Assembly: GCF_003217775.1 (NCBI RefSeq)
Contig: NZ_QJVJ01000005.1
Coordinates: 372,001-436,000, forward strand
Source of the DNA: Paenibacillus flagellatus
Lineage (GTDB): Bacteria; Bacillota; Bacilli; Paenibacillales; NBRC-103111
Length of the DNA stretch: 64,000 bases
Direction: 5' to 3'
The position numbers and the translations under genes are program-made. The notes below the pieces were generated by a model, which saw nothing but the letters and a program-made list of their open reading frames with translations, ran no database searches and was not told the DNA's origin. Of this stretch, positions 55,509-64,000 are shown one piece after another; position 1 is the first letter of the stretch; each line of letters begins with the position of its first letter.

Positions 55509-56462
55509 GTGAACAAAAAAAGGCTGCTCGTCGTCCCCGCCCTGTTGACCGCCGCCGCTTTGCTGTTCGGCGGGTGCTCGGACGGCACGAAGCAAAAAGA
55601 AGCGGTCCGGCAGGCGATCCGCAAGCAGGCCGAAGTCGGCCAGTACCGGTTCGCCGGCAGCCTGTCGGTCGAATGGGAGGCCGCCGCCGATAGCGCCGCC
55701 AAGCCGCTTGCCGCAGGACTCCTGAACGCGCTGAACGGTGCCGCCGTCGAGTTTGCCGGAGCGGCGAGCCGCGACCCGGTCCGGCTGGAGGCGACCTTCA
55801 AGATGACGCCCAAATCCGGAGCGTCCGTCTCCGTCCCGATTCTTATCAAGGATAACAAAATGTATGCGCAGTTTCCACTGGTCAACAAGCCGGACGAATA
55901 TATCGCGTTCGACTTGGCCAATCCGGCCGCGGCGCCGGCGGCCGGTCCGCTGTCCCCCGAAGCGCTCGGCCGCTCCAACGAGGCGATGGCCGGCATGCTC
56001 GACAAGCTGCTCGCCGACATCGATCCGAAATGGTTCGCGGAGACGAAATCCGGCGATGGCGGCACGGCCGTCACCTATGCCGTCGACATCACCGACCGGA
56101 ACGCGCAGGAGCTGTCCGCGCTGCTCCGGACGAAAGCGCCCGAATGGGCGGGGATGCTGCGCGACGCCGGGCTGCTTGCCCAAGCGAAGGCCGACGCGGC
56201 GGCGAAAAGCGCGGGAGGCGCCGAGCTTCGGCTGAAAGCGCCCGGCTCGATCCGGATTACCGTCGGCGAGAAGCAGTTCGTCGAGCGGATCGCCCTCGAC
56301 GTGAGCGGAGAAACGGCCGTTTCCGCCGGGACGCCGCGCGGCTTCCGGATGAAGCTCGACTACGCGCTGTCCGGCATCAACGAGCCGCCCGCGTTCGAGA
56401 AGGACGTACCGGCGAAGACGAAGCCGTTCGAGGATTTGCTGAAGGGGCTTCCGAAAAAATAA
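55509..56462 (+). CDS. Lipoprotein of unknown function
   Basis: This 317-residue protein has a basic n-region (NKKRLL), a hydrophobic core and the lipobox LLFGGC (Cys23), so it should be anchored outside the membrane. The mature part alternates beta strands (YRFAGSLSVEWEAAA, VRLEATFKMTPKSGASVSVPILIKDNKMYAQFPL, ELRLKAPGSIRITVGEKQF, FRMKLDYALSGIN) with Ala-rich helices. This layout recalls LolA/LppX-like half-barrels that bind hydrophobic ligands, but I cannot assign a family. The start is GTG 55509, nine bases after AAGGAG. A terminator follows the stop directly. Confidence 0.75.
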   Translation: MNKKRLLVVPALLTAAALLFGGCSDGTKQKEAVRQAIRKQAEVGQYRFAGSLSVEWEAAADSAAKPLAAGLLNALNGAAVEFAGAASRDPVRLEATFKMTPKSGASVSVPILIKDNKMYAQFPLVNKPDEYIAFDLANPAAAPAAGPLSPEALGRSNEAMAGMLDKLLADIDPKWFAETKSGDGGTAVTYAVDITDRNAQELSALLRTKAPEWAGMLRDAGLLAQAKADAAAKSAGGAELRLKAPGSIRITVGEKQFVERIALDVSGETAVSAGTPRGFRMKLDYALSGINEPPAFEKDVPAKTKPFEDLLKGLPKK

Positions 56463-56474
56463 GAAGGAATGCGG

Positions 56475-56502
56475 CCGCACCGTACACACGGTGCGGTTTT
56501 TC
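56475..56502 (+). terminator. Terminator of the lipoprotein gene
   Basis: CCGCACCG/CGGTGCGG with a 6-base loop, then TTTTTC, 12 bases after the stop. Confidence 0.88.
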
Positions 56503-56563
56503 GTAAGCATAAATCGCCCCGCCGTTCGATACATTTAGTACGGAAAGAACGGGGGGACAACCG

Positions 56564-57643
56564 ATGCCGAAACGATGGATGCGATTGGCGGCGACGGCGC
56601 TGCTCGGCTGTCTGCTGCTCGCCTCCGGGCCGTGGGCGGCGGCGGCGCAGCCCGACGCCGGCAACCGGCGGCTGCTGGAGAAAGGGCTGACCGTCTACGA
56701 GCTGGACCGCGAAATCGCCCGGCTCGCCGACGAGCAAAGCCGGCTGAGCGTCCGCATCCGGGAAACGGAGCGCGACGCGGAGCAAGCCTCCTTGCAAATC
56801 GCGGAGATGAAGCGGAAAACCGCGGACGTGCTCCGTTCCTATTATACGGGCGACCGCAGCTCGATCTGGCTGGCCGCGCTCAGCGTCCGCTCCGTCCGGG
56901 ACGCGCTGTACGTCTGGGACCAGCTTCAGCTCATCGTGTCGCGCGATCGCCGAACGATGGACGACTATAGGGAACGGTACCGTTCCCTGAAAGCGAAAAC
57001 GAACGCGCTCGAGGAAGACCGGCGAAAGCTTGGCGACACGATAGCCGCCTATGAAGCGGAAAAGCAAAACCGGATTCGGGCGCAGCGGGAGGTCGAACGG
57101 CTGCTGGCGGGAAACGCGGAGCGCGCGAAGCTGGAGAAGGAAATGGCGGAATTGAGCAAGCGGTGGGAGGAGCGCGGGCTCCCCCTTTTCAAAACGTATT
57201 TCGCCGCTTTGGCGGCGGCCATGCCCAAGCTGCCGGAGCTGCTCGGGCAAAACGGCGGCTCGGTCGCGATCAAAGGGCTGAACCCTACGGTGGAAATCGC
57301 GGACGGCGAGCTGAACCGGTTTTTGCAGTCGCACGACGAGGCGTTCCGCGGCTTCGCCTTCTCCTTCGGGGACGGGTCGATTACGGCGGGAGGCCGTTCG
57401 GACGACGTAACGATAACGGTACAGGGACGCTACGCGGTCGAGAACGAGCCCGCCAACGCCGTCCGGTTCAAAATCGACGGCGTCACGTTCAACGGCTACC
57501 CGCTTCCGGCGAGCACGGCCCAATCGTTGGAGCGCCAATTCGACCTGGCGTTCTACCCCGGCAAAATCGCGCCGTTCCTTCAAGCGACCGGCGTCAAGAC
57601 CGTTCCCGGCAAAATGACGATCGCGCTGAAGCTCGCCTTGTAA
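56564..57643 (+). CDS. Secreted coiled-coil protein
   Basis: This 359-residue protein has a signal peptide (KRWMRLAATALLGCLLLASGPWAAAAQ, likely cleaved near residue 28). A long coiled coil follows (about 35-205, YELDREIARLADEQSRLSVRIRETERDAEQA ... AERAKLEKEMAELSKRWEE), and then a globular beta-rich domain (about 235-359, VAIKGLNPTVEIADGELNRFL, ITAGGRSDDVTITVQGRY). The N-terminal half resembles the coiled-coil regulatory part of CwlO/PcsB-type wall hydrolases, but no hydrolase domain follows. The C-terminal domain is not one I recognise. The ATG at 56564 has GGGGGG upstream. Confidence 0.75.
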   Translation: MPKRWMRLAATALLGCLLLASGPWAAAAQPDAGNRRLLEKGLTVYELDREIARLADEQSRLSVRIRETERDAEQASLQIAEMKRKTADVLRSYYTGDRSSIWLAALSVRSVRDALYVWDQLQLIVSRDRRTMDDYRERYRSLKAKTNALEEDRRKLGDTIAAYEAEKQNRIRAQREVERLLAGNAERAKLEKEMAELSKRWEERGLPLFKTYFAALAAAMPKLPELLGQNGGSVAIKGLNPTVEIADGELNRFLQSHDEAFRGFAFSFGDGSITAGGRSDDVTITVQGRYAVENEPANAVRFKIDGVTFNGYPLPASTAQSLERQFDLAFYPGKIAPFLQATGVKTVPGKMTIALKLAL

Positions 57644-57665
57644 AACCGTCCGCCGGAAGCGAACG

Positions 57666-59000
57666 TCAATTCCCCTTCGCGGTCGGACGAATCGCCTCCC
57701 ATTCCGCCTCGGTCCGTTCGGCGAACGCCTTAAGCGCGACGTCGCCCCGCCACAGCGTCTCGAGCTGCGCCTCGAGCGACGCCGTCATCTTCGCCCGCTG
57801 CGGAAAGGCGGGCGAGGCGTCGTCTTGGTCGATGAACGCGGCCGCGCGCTTGACCGCGTCGTCGGCGCTGATGCCGGATGCATACACGCCGGCCTGCGCC
57901 GGCAAGTTGCCGGCTGCGGACCAAAATTTCATCGCCGAGCCGGCGGAGACGAGCTCCCGGATCAGCTCGTACGATTCTTTGCCCGCCTCCGACCGGGCCG
58001 ATATGGCGAAGCTTCTGCCGGACAGCCAGGCGCCCTTCCACGGCTCTTCACCCTTCGGCAGCGGGAGCGCCGCCATCGTAACGGCGGGCGAGCCGTTTTG
58101 CTTCCAATCGGACAACGTCGTCACGTATCCGGTCAGCCGCCCCTGCGCAAGCAGCTCCCACGGCTTCCAAGAAGCGCTTTCCGGCGGAAACGACTTGCCG
58201 AGCGGCCTCGGCTCGTCCTTGACGCCGTCCGGATTGGCGTACAAAAACGTTTCCAGCGCCTTCAGCACGGACGCGTCGTTCAGCTTGACCGGCATCGTCT
58301 TGGACGCCGTTTTCGAGCCGGCCACCATGCGGACCAGCGCCGCGAACGAGCGGCCCTTCTGCGGATCGAACGCGATCCCGTACTGCCCCTCCTCCGGCTT
58401 GTGATTCTGCCTGTGCAGCGCAAGCGCGTCCTCCGTCGAAGCGGGAGGCTTCTCGCCGCCCCATTCGTTCAGCTTCTTCGCATTATATACGATCACGTAG
58501 ACGTCCACGTCTTTCGGGACGCCCCACAAATAGCCGTTCCATTTCACTTGGGCGAGCGCCTGCTCCATCTGCCGCGCCTGAAGATCGGCCGTCAGCATCG
58601 AATCGACGGGAGCCAAGTAGCCGAGGGCGGCGAATTCGCTGACCCAGTCGTTGTCGAGCAGCATGACGTCGGGCGCATCCCCGACTTGGGCCGCTTTCTT
58701 GAGCTTCGCATAGGCGGTCCGCTCCGGCACGTTCTCGAGCCGGACGACGACGCCGGGATGCGCGGACTCGTACTGGTCCTTCAGCTGCTGCAGCAGCTGA
58801 AATTCTTTCGGCTGCATCGCTACGGTCATCCGGAGCGGCTTCTCGGCGCTGCCGGCGGCGGGCGGCGGCTCGTCCTCCGGCGGTCTTTCCCCCGCGCTCG
58901 GCTTCGTCCGGTCCCCGGCTCCGCCGAACAGGACGGAAGCGAGGACGACCGCGAAGAGAACCGCGGACGCGAGCAGCAGCCAGTTTCGATGGCGAAACAA
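57666..59000 (-). CDS. Extracellular solute-binding protein, family 1, membrane-anchored
   Basis: This 444-residue binding protein has the family 1 (sugar/polyamine-type) pattern: LLQQLKDQYESAHPGVVVRLENV, APDVMLLDNDWVSEFAALGYLAPVDSML, WNGYLWGVPKDVDVYVIVYN. The N-terminal helix LLLASAVLFAVVLASVLFGG has no lipobox cysteine, so it is either an uncleaved membrane anchor or a poor signal peptide. A Pro/Glu-rich spacer follows. No permease or ATPase genes are adjacent, so it is an orphan and may serve another transporter or act as a sensor partner. The ATG at 59000 follows AGGAGGGG. A cre-like site overlaps its likely promoter. Confidence 0.85.
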   Translation of the reverse strand: MFRHRNWLLLASAVLFAVVLASVLFGGAGDRTKPSAGERPPEDEPPPAAGSAEKPLRMTVAMQPKEFQLLQQLKDQYESAHPGVVVRLENVPERTAYAKLKKAAQVGDAPDVMLLDNDWVSEFAALGYLAPVDSMLTADLQARQMEQALAQVKWNGYLWGVPKDVDVYVIVYNAKKLNEWGGEKPPASTEDALALHRQNHKPEEGQYGIAFDPQKGRSFAALVRMVAGSKTASKTMPVKLNDASVLKALETFLYANPDGVKDEPRPLGKSFPPESASWKPWELLAQGRLTGYVTTLSDWKQNGSPAVTMAALPLPKGEEPWKGAWLSGRSFAISARSEAGKESYELIRELVSAGSAMKFWSAAGNLPAQAGVYASGISADDAVKRAAAFIDQDDASPAFPQRAKMTASLEAQLETLWRGDVALKAFAERTEAEWEAIRPTAKGN

Positions 59001-59081
59001 GGCTTCCCCTCCTTCTTTCGGCTGCGGCGAAAAGAAACGATAGTCCGAAAGTCTTAATTTCCCACATCTATACTATATCAA

Positions 59082-59096
59082 AAAAGCGCTTTCGTG
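59082..59096 (-). promoter_or_regulatory. cre-like site before the family 1 binding protein
   Basis: CGAAAGCGCTTTTT on the minus strand has the AAAGCGCTTT core of CcpA sites but deviates at the ends. TATAGT lies just downstream at about 59074-59079, so binding would block the promoter. The longer inverted repeat GCGCTTTCGTG (59086-59096) with CACGAAATGCGC (59113-59124) is an alternative operator. Confidence 0.4.
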
Positions 59097-59142
59097 AACC
59101 TTTTTTTGCGTGCACGAAATGCGCCGGAGCCGGGAGAGCCGT

Positions 59143-59171
59143 TCGACACGAAGCGGCGGAATTGCTACAAT
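59143..59171 (+). promoter_or_regulatory. Promoter of the hypothetical gene at 59227
   Basis: TCGACA (59143-59148) and TACAAT (59166-59171), each one mismatch from consensus, have the ideal 17-base spacing. Confidence 0.6.
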
Positions 59172-59226
59172 GAGGAATACCGCGGCGCCCGGCGCCCGGA
59201 TACGAACGACAAACGGAGGAATCGTC

Positions 59227-59718
59227 ATGCTGGCATACGGGGTGGAGATGCGGCTGCCCGAAGGGAAGCGGCCCGGCTATTACGCCCAATTCGTCAAGGC
59301 GCTCGCCGCCAAAGCGCGGCTGGCCGATCGCGACAAGGAGATGCTCATTACCGGGGACGAAGCGAACCGCGAAGCCGTCAAGCGGCTGTTGGAGGAATAC
59401 CGATTCGAGTACGAGGAATTCGACCTGCTCGCCTTGCCCGAAACGGCGGAGACGACGCCGCTTTTCGACGATTACGGCTTCGTCTCGGTATCCGAGCGGG
59501 CTTACTTGTACGCCCGTCTATGCGCCGTGTTCCGGTTCGCCGATGCGGAGAGCCCGGAAGCCCGGGCGAACGCGACCGCGCAAATGGAGGAGCACTTGAT
59601 CGCGCGCTTCGCGGACGGGAACGAGACGAGCTACGCCGTCGACCGGACGCTCGCCGAGCTGATGCACGGGATCGCGAAGGCGTACCGGTGCCGGGTCGAA
59701 TTCGTCTATGGAGAGTGA
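59227..59718 (+). CDS. Hypothetical protein
   Basis: I do not recognise this 163-residue protein. It is soluble and mostly helical: MRLPEGKRPGYYAQFVKALAAKARLADRDKEMLITGDEANREAVKRLLEEYRFEYEEFDLL at the start, then YGFVSVSERAYLYARLCAVFRFADAE and a helical C-terminus ending GIAKAYRCRVEFVYGE. No signal peptide is present. I use ATG 59227, eight bases after CGGAGG; an open frame 39 codons longer overlaps the promoter. The gene converges with the AraC-type gene at 59721, leaving only two bases between the stops and no visible terminator. Confidence 0.65.
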   Translation: MLAYGVEMRLPEGKRPGYYAQFVKALAAKARLADRDKEMLITGDEANREAVKRLLEEYRFEYEEFDLLALPETAETTPLFDDYGFVSVSERAYLYARLCAVFRFADAESPEARANATAQMEEHLIARFADGNETSYAVDRTLAELMHGIAKAYRCRVEFVYGE

Positions 59719-59720
59719 CG

Positions 59721-60590
59721 TCAGGCGTTGCAATCGTACATCGTCCGAACGTCCGATTCGAGCCGGTACTCGGTCGGCGACCGGCCGTACCATTTTTTGA
59801 ACTGCTTGGAGAAATAAAGCGGGTCCGTGAACCCGACGGAGGCGGCCACCTGCTCGACCGTCAGCTGCTCGAGAAGCAGCAGCTTCGCCCGTTCCATGCG
59901 GATTTTGAGCAGGAAGTGCATCGGCGTCATGCCCGTGTACTGCTTGAACATTTTGGACAGATGCGTCCGGTTGTAGCCGAGCGACCGCGACATGTTCTCG
60001 ATCGAGATCGGCTGCGAATATTGCACGGTCAACCACCGGATCGTCCGTTCCACCTGCTCCTCGATCGGACTCCGCTTCCCTTCGCTTCCTCGGGATTCGT
60101 TCCCGTCCTCCCGCGCGTACTCGGCCAGCAGCTGCCGCATCAGCCCTCCGCTGCGCATGTCGCTTCCCGGCTCCGCCGTCTCGAACGTCCGCTCGATCGC
60201 GCGGAACAGCGCGGCGGCCCGCCGGTGGCGGATCGGCTTGGCGACGGCCCGGTGCTGCGTGATGCCGAGCCCGCTTAGAAGCTCCTCCGCGCGATCGCCG
60301 CGGAAGCCGATCCAGCGGTACGTCCAGGGGGAGTGCTCGTCCGCGGTGTAGCGGATCAGCTCCCCGGGGAAGATGAAGAAGCTGTCCCCGGCCGACAGCT
60401 CGTACGTCCGGCCCATGCATTGAAACGTTCCACGGCCCGACAAGACGTGATGGACGAGATAATAATCGCGCACTTGCGGGCCGACGTTATGAGCCGGAAG
60501 CGTCCGCTCCCGGCCGCTGAACAGCACGGTCAGCTCGCCCTTGCCGGGGCGGGGATTGACGGCAAACGAATAACGTTCCTCCATACTCAC
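59721..60590 (-). CDS. AraC-family regulator next to the GH4 gene
   Basis: This 289-residue regulator has an N-terminal cupin/AraC sensor domain (about 20-110, YYLVHHVLSGRGTFQCMGRTYELSAGDSFFIFPGELIRYTADEHSPWTYRWIGFRG), the MSM-operon regulator style that binds sugars. The C-terminal helix-turn-helix pair follows (about 190-285, PISIENMSRSLGYNRTHLSKMFKQYTGMTPMHFLL and TVEQVAASVGFTDPLYFSKQFKKWYGRSPTEYR). It most likely activates the divergent GH4 alpha-galactosidase gene. I choose GTG 60590, ten bases after AAGGAG; ATG 60584 is the alternative. Confidence 0.9.
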   Translation of the reverse strand: MSMEERYSFAVNPRPGKGELTVLFSGRERTLPAHNVGPQVRDYYLVHHVLSGRGTFQCMGRTYELSAGDSFFIFPGELIRYTADEHSPWTYRWIGFRGDRAEELLSGLGITQHRAVAKPIRHRRAAALFRAIERTFETAEPGSDMRSGGLMRQLLAEYAREDGNESRGSEGKRSPIEEQVERTIRWLTVQYSQPISIENMSRSLGYNRTHLSKMFKQYTGMTPMHFLLKIRMERAKLLLLEQLTVEQVAASVGFTDPLYFSKQFKKWYGRSPTEYRLESDVRTMYDCNA

Positions 60591-60639
60591 AGGCACCCGC
60601 TCCTTTCCCGATAACGTTCTCCCTTTTACTCTTCTTCTA

Positions 60640-60654
60640 TTGAAAACGAAGCCG
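60640..60654. promoter_or_regulatory. cre-like site in the araC-melA intergenic region
   Basis: TTGAAAACGAAGCCG matches the CcpA-site consensus WTGNNANCGNWNNCA in 14 of 15 positions. It lies 50 bases before the araC start and about 140 bases before the GH4 gene. One short match may occur by chance. Confidence 0.4.
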
Positions 60655-60792
60655 CTGCACAAATCAAGCGCATTTTCGGCCGTCCGGAATAACGCCGCAT
60701 TGTTCCATGTCCAACACGCTTTTCTCCATATTCATTTTAACGGACGGATTATATAGTTGCTGTAGAACGATACCAAGGGAGGAACAATCGAC

Positions 60793-62091
60793 ATGTCGAA
60801 AATTACGTTCATCGGAGCGGGAAGCACCGTCTTCGCCAAAAACGTGCTCGGCGACGTCATGATGACGCCGGCGCTGCAGGAGTTCGAAATCGCCCTTCAC
60901 GATATCGACCCGGTGCGGCTCCAGGATTCCGAGAACATGCTGAACAACTTGAAGGCGACGTCCGGCAGCCGCTGCCGCATCGTCTCCTATCCGGACCGCC
61001 GGGAAGCGCTCCGCGGCGCCAAATACGTCGTCAACGCGATTCAGGTGGGCGGCTACGATCCGTGCACGATTACCGATTTCGAAATTCCGAAAAAGTTCGG
61101 CTTGCGCCAGACGATCGCCGACACGCTCGGCATCGGCGGCATTTTCCGCAACCTGCGCACGATTCCGGTCATGCTCGAGTTCGCGAAGGATATTCGGGAA
61201 GTATGTCCGGACGCCTGGTTTTTCAACTACACGAACCCGATGGCCGTGCTTACCAACGTCATGAATACGGACGGAGGCGTGAAAACGGTCGGCCTGTGCC
61301 ACAGCGTCCAGGCGTGCATTCCGCATCTGTTCAAGCCGCTCGGCCTCGACATGGAAGGCGTGCAGGCCAAAATCGCCGGCATCAACCATATGGCTTGGCT
61401 GCTCGAGGTGACGAAGGACGGCGTCGACTTGTATCCCGAGATCAAGCGCCGCGCGGCCGAAAGACAGAAAGAAAAGCATAACGATATGGTCCGTTACGAG
61501 CTCATGTTCCGGTTCGGCTACTACGTAACCGAATCTTCGGAGCATAACGCCGAATACCATCCGTACTTCATCAAGCGGAACTACCCGGAGCTGATCGAGC
61601 GCTACAACATCCCGCTCGACGAATATCCGCGACGCTGCATCCGCCAAATCGAAAGATGGAAAACGATGCGCGAGGAGCTCGTCAACAACAAAAACATCGA
61701 GCATACCCGCTCTCACGAATACGCGTCGTACATGATGGAAGCGATGGAGACGAACAATCCGTTCCGCATCGGCGGCAACGTCATGAATACCGGACTCATC
61801 ACGAACCTGCCTAAGGAGGCGTGCGTCGAGGTGACGTGTCTCGTCGACCGCAACGGCGTTACGCCGACGTATGTAGGCGACTTGCCGCCGCAGCTCGCCG
61901 CGCTGAACCGGACGAACATCAATACGCAGCTGCTGACGATCGAAGCGGCCCGCACGCGCAAGAAAGAGCATATTTACCATGCGGCGATGCTCGACCCGCA
62001 TACGTCCGCCGAGCTGTCGATCGACGACATCGTGGCGATGTGCGACGCGATGATCGAAGCGCACGGCGACTGGCTGCCCAAATTTCATTGA
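60793..62091 (+). CDS. melA: GH4 alpha-galactosidase, MelA type
   Basis: This 432-residue glycosidase uses NAD+ and Mn2+ in the unusual GH4 redox mechanism. The NAD fold is KITFIGAGSTVFAKNVLGD. The metal/substrate site is GLCHSVQ (Cys169, His170) with NYTNPM (Asn149). The CHSV motif is typical of alpha-galactosidases, as opposed to CHEV or the phospho-glucosidase motifs. It should hydrolyse melibiose- or raffinose-type sugars in the cytoplasm, although no sugar transporter is adjacent. The ATG at 60793 has GGGAGG nine bases upstream. A divergent AraC regulator and a cre-like site suggest induction and catabolite repression. Confidence 0.9.
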   Translation: MSKITFIGAGSTVFAKNVLGDVMMTPALQEFEIALHDIDPVRLQDSENMLNNLKATSGSRCRIVSYPDRREALRGAKYVVNAIQVGGYDPCTITDFEIPKKFGLRQTIADTLGIGGIFRNLRTIPVMLEFAKDIREVCPDAWFFNYTNPMAVLTNVMNTDGGVKTVGLCHSVQACIPHLFKPLGLDMEGVQAKIAGINHMAWLLEVTKDGVDLYPEIKRRAAERQKEKHNDMVRYELMFRFGYYVTESSEHNAEYHPYFIKRNYPELIERYNIPLDEYPRRCIRQIERWKTMREELVNNKNIEHTRSHEYASYMMEAMETNNPFRIGGNVMNTGLITNLPKEACVEVTCLVDRNGVTPTYVGDLPPQLAALNRTNINTQLLTIEAARTRKKEHIYHAAMLDPHTSAELSIDDIVAMCDAMIEAHGDWLPKFH

Positions 62092-62121
62092 TCTCTTCGA
62101 TCCCGCCATTCGGCGCGAACG

Positions 62122-62161
62122 AAAAACCGGCCGAGGAACTTCGGGTTCCCGACCGGTTTTT
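62122..62161. terminator. Bidirectional terminator after melA
   Basis: AAAAACCGG/CCGGTTTTT flanks an inner GGAAC/GTTCC hairpin with a TTCG loop. It serves the melA gene and possibly the convergent acetyltransferase gene. Confidence 0.88.
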
Positions 62162-62236
62162 CGTTGTTTCGGAGCTATTGGCACCGCTCCGACGTTCCCC
62201 TATGACCCGGCAAGGCTGACCCTGCCGCCCGGGCGC

Positions 62237-62671
62237 TTATCCGTCCGCGCGTTTCCAAACCATCACATGCTCGCGCGCGCCCGTCGCCTCGTCCACCGTT
62301 TCCTCCCGGACGACGAAGCCGTTGCGGGCATAGAAGCGGCAGGCGCCGGCATTGTCGCGATACACCTTCAATTCCAGCTCCGGTTTCAGCGTTGTCGCGT
62401 ATTCCAGCAGCTTCCGCCCGATGCCTTGGCCTGCGTGGGCCGAGTCGACGAACAGCGCCGCCAAATAACCGTCCACCAGCGACAGAAACCCGACGGGGCC
62501 GTTCCCCTCGTCCTCCACGTACGTTTCCGCCATGGGCAAGTACACTTGCGCCATCTCTTCCTTTTTCGATATCCAATAGTCCCGGTCGATGAAATGGTGG
62601 GCCCGGATCGAGCCGTCCAGCCAAATGTCGACGAGTCGGCCGATGTCGTGCTCCGTTGATTTGCGAATCAT
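62237..62671 (-). CDS. GNAT acetyltransferase, YjaB/YiaC-like
   Basis: This 144-residue GNAT enzyme has the acetyl-CoA-binding motif A LFVDSAHAGQGIGRKLLEYA, preceded by the beta strand GFLSLVDGYLAALFV and followed by KVYRDNAGACRFYARNGFVVREE. The N-terminus (IRKSTEHDIGRLVDIWLDGSIRAHHFI) is like E. coli YjaB/YiaC. Some relatives acetylate protein lysines; the substrate is unknown here. The ATG at 62671 follows GGAGGG; the longer open frame has no ribosome site. It is a single-gene unit. Confidence 0.88.
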   Translation of the reverse strand: MIRKSTEHDIGRLVDIWLDGSIRAHHFIDRDYWISKKEEMAQVYLPMAETYVEDEGNGPVGFLSLVDGYLAALFVDSAHAGQGIGRKLLEYATTLKPELELKVYRDNAGACRFYARNGFVVREETVDEATGAREHVMVWKRADG

Positions 62672-62891
62672 AGGTTCCCTCCTGTTCGGCTCCGGCTTTT
62701 GGCGAGCAGCCTCCCTATCGTACCAAACGAATTCGCAAGCGGGCAACCTTTACTTCGTAACGGAAGCGGCTTCCCCCGTCATTCCGGCCGCAGACTGGGG
62801 CATGACGGAAAAGACGAGCGTACCGGCCGCCGGCGCCGCCGCTTCCGCCGTATAGCCGCCGATCGCGATCGAACGCGACTCGTTTGGTCTT

Positions 62892-64000
<1,109 letters not shown>

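Overview
The window looks like chromosomal DNA from a GC-rich, spore-forming member of the Bacillota, most likely Paenibacillaceae (Paenibacillus or Cohnella type). Evidence: complete division/cell-wall and sporulation genes (spoVD, spoVE, spoIIGA, sigE, sigG, an rsfA-type gene), bacillithiol synthesis (bshC), a MurE with the meso-diaminopimelate motif DNPR, strong GGAGG ribosome sites, and gene order close to Bacillus subtilis. Genus assignment is inference.

Layout. 1-1046: tail of an HxlR regulator and a secreted SIMPL protein. 1143-8410, mostly minus strand: patA, rluD-type synthase, lspA, a TraR/DksA-type gene on the opposite strand, a DUF5665-like gene, and ileS behind a T-box. 8411-13669: divIVA, ylmH, yggT, sepF, yggS, pgeF, ymxH, sigG. 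13852-22096: sigE, spoIIGA, ftsZ, ftsA, divIB, murA, murB. 22357-36654: murG, spoVE, a 324-bp inverted-repeat element, murD, mraY, murF, murE, spoVD, pbpB, ftsL, rsmH, mraZ. All of this large cluster is read on the minus strand, so mraZ is its start and the divIVA/ileS region its end. 36784-44805 is accessory: a DUF4349 lipoprotein, a PhyH dioxygenase with a divergent AraC regulator, ahcY, bshC and a yvaDEF-like efflux operon. 44953-50705: a complete oppABCDF-type peptide transporter. 51172-55392: a ComFB-like protein, DUF3397-like protein, panE, rsfA, a DUF2626-like protein and a MidA-like methyltransferase. 55509-64000: secreted or anchored proteins, an orphan sugar-type binding protein, a melA-type GH4 enzyme with an AraC regulator, an acetyltransferase and the C-terminal part of a modular extracellular protein.

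How the parts work together. The dcw cluster makes the lipid-linked peptidoglycan precursor (MurA to MurG, MraY), polymerises it at the septum (FtsW/SpoVE-type flippase-polymerase family, PBP2b, SpoVD) and builds the divisome (FtsZ, FtsA, DivIB, FtsL, SepF, DivIVA). Sporulation control is embedded in cis: I find a SigH-type promoter before ftsAZ, Spo0A-box-like sites with a wide-spacer promoter before spoIIGA-sigE, a SigF/SigG-type promoter before sigG, and MraZ-type direct repeats before mraZ.

The least explained structure is the 324-bp imperfect palindrome between murD and spoVE. A second unusual pattern is a family of short GC-rich hairpins placed just upstream of ribosome sites of sigE, ftsZ and spoVD. 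All assignments are by reading the sequence; no database search or folding program was run.
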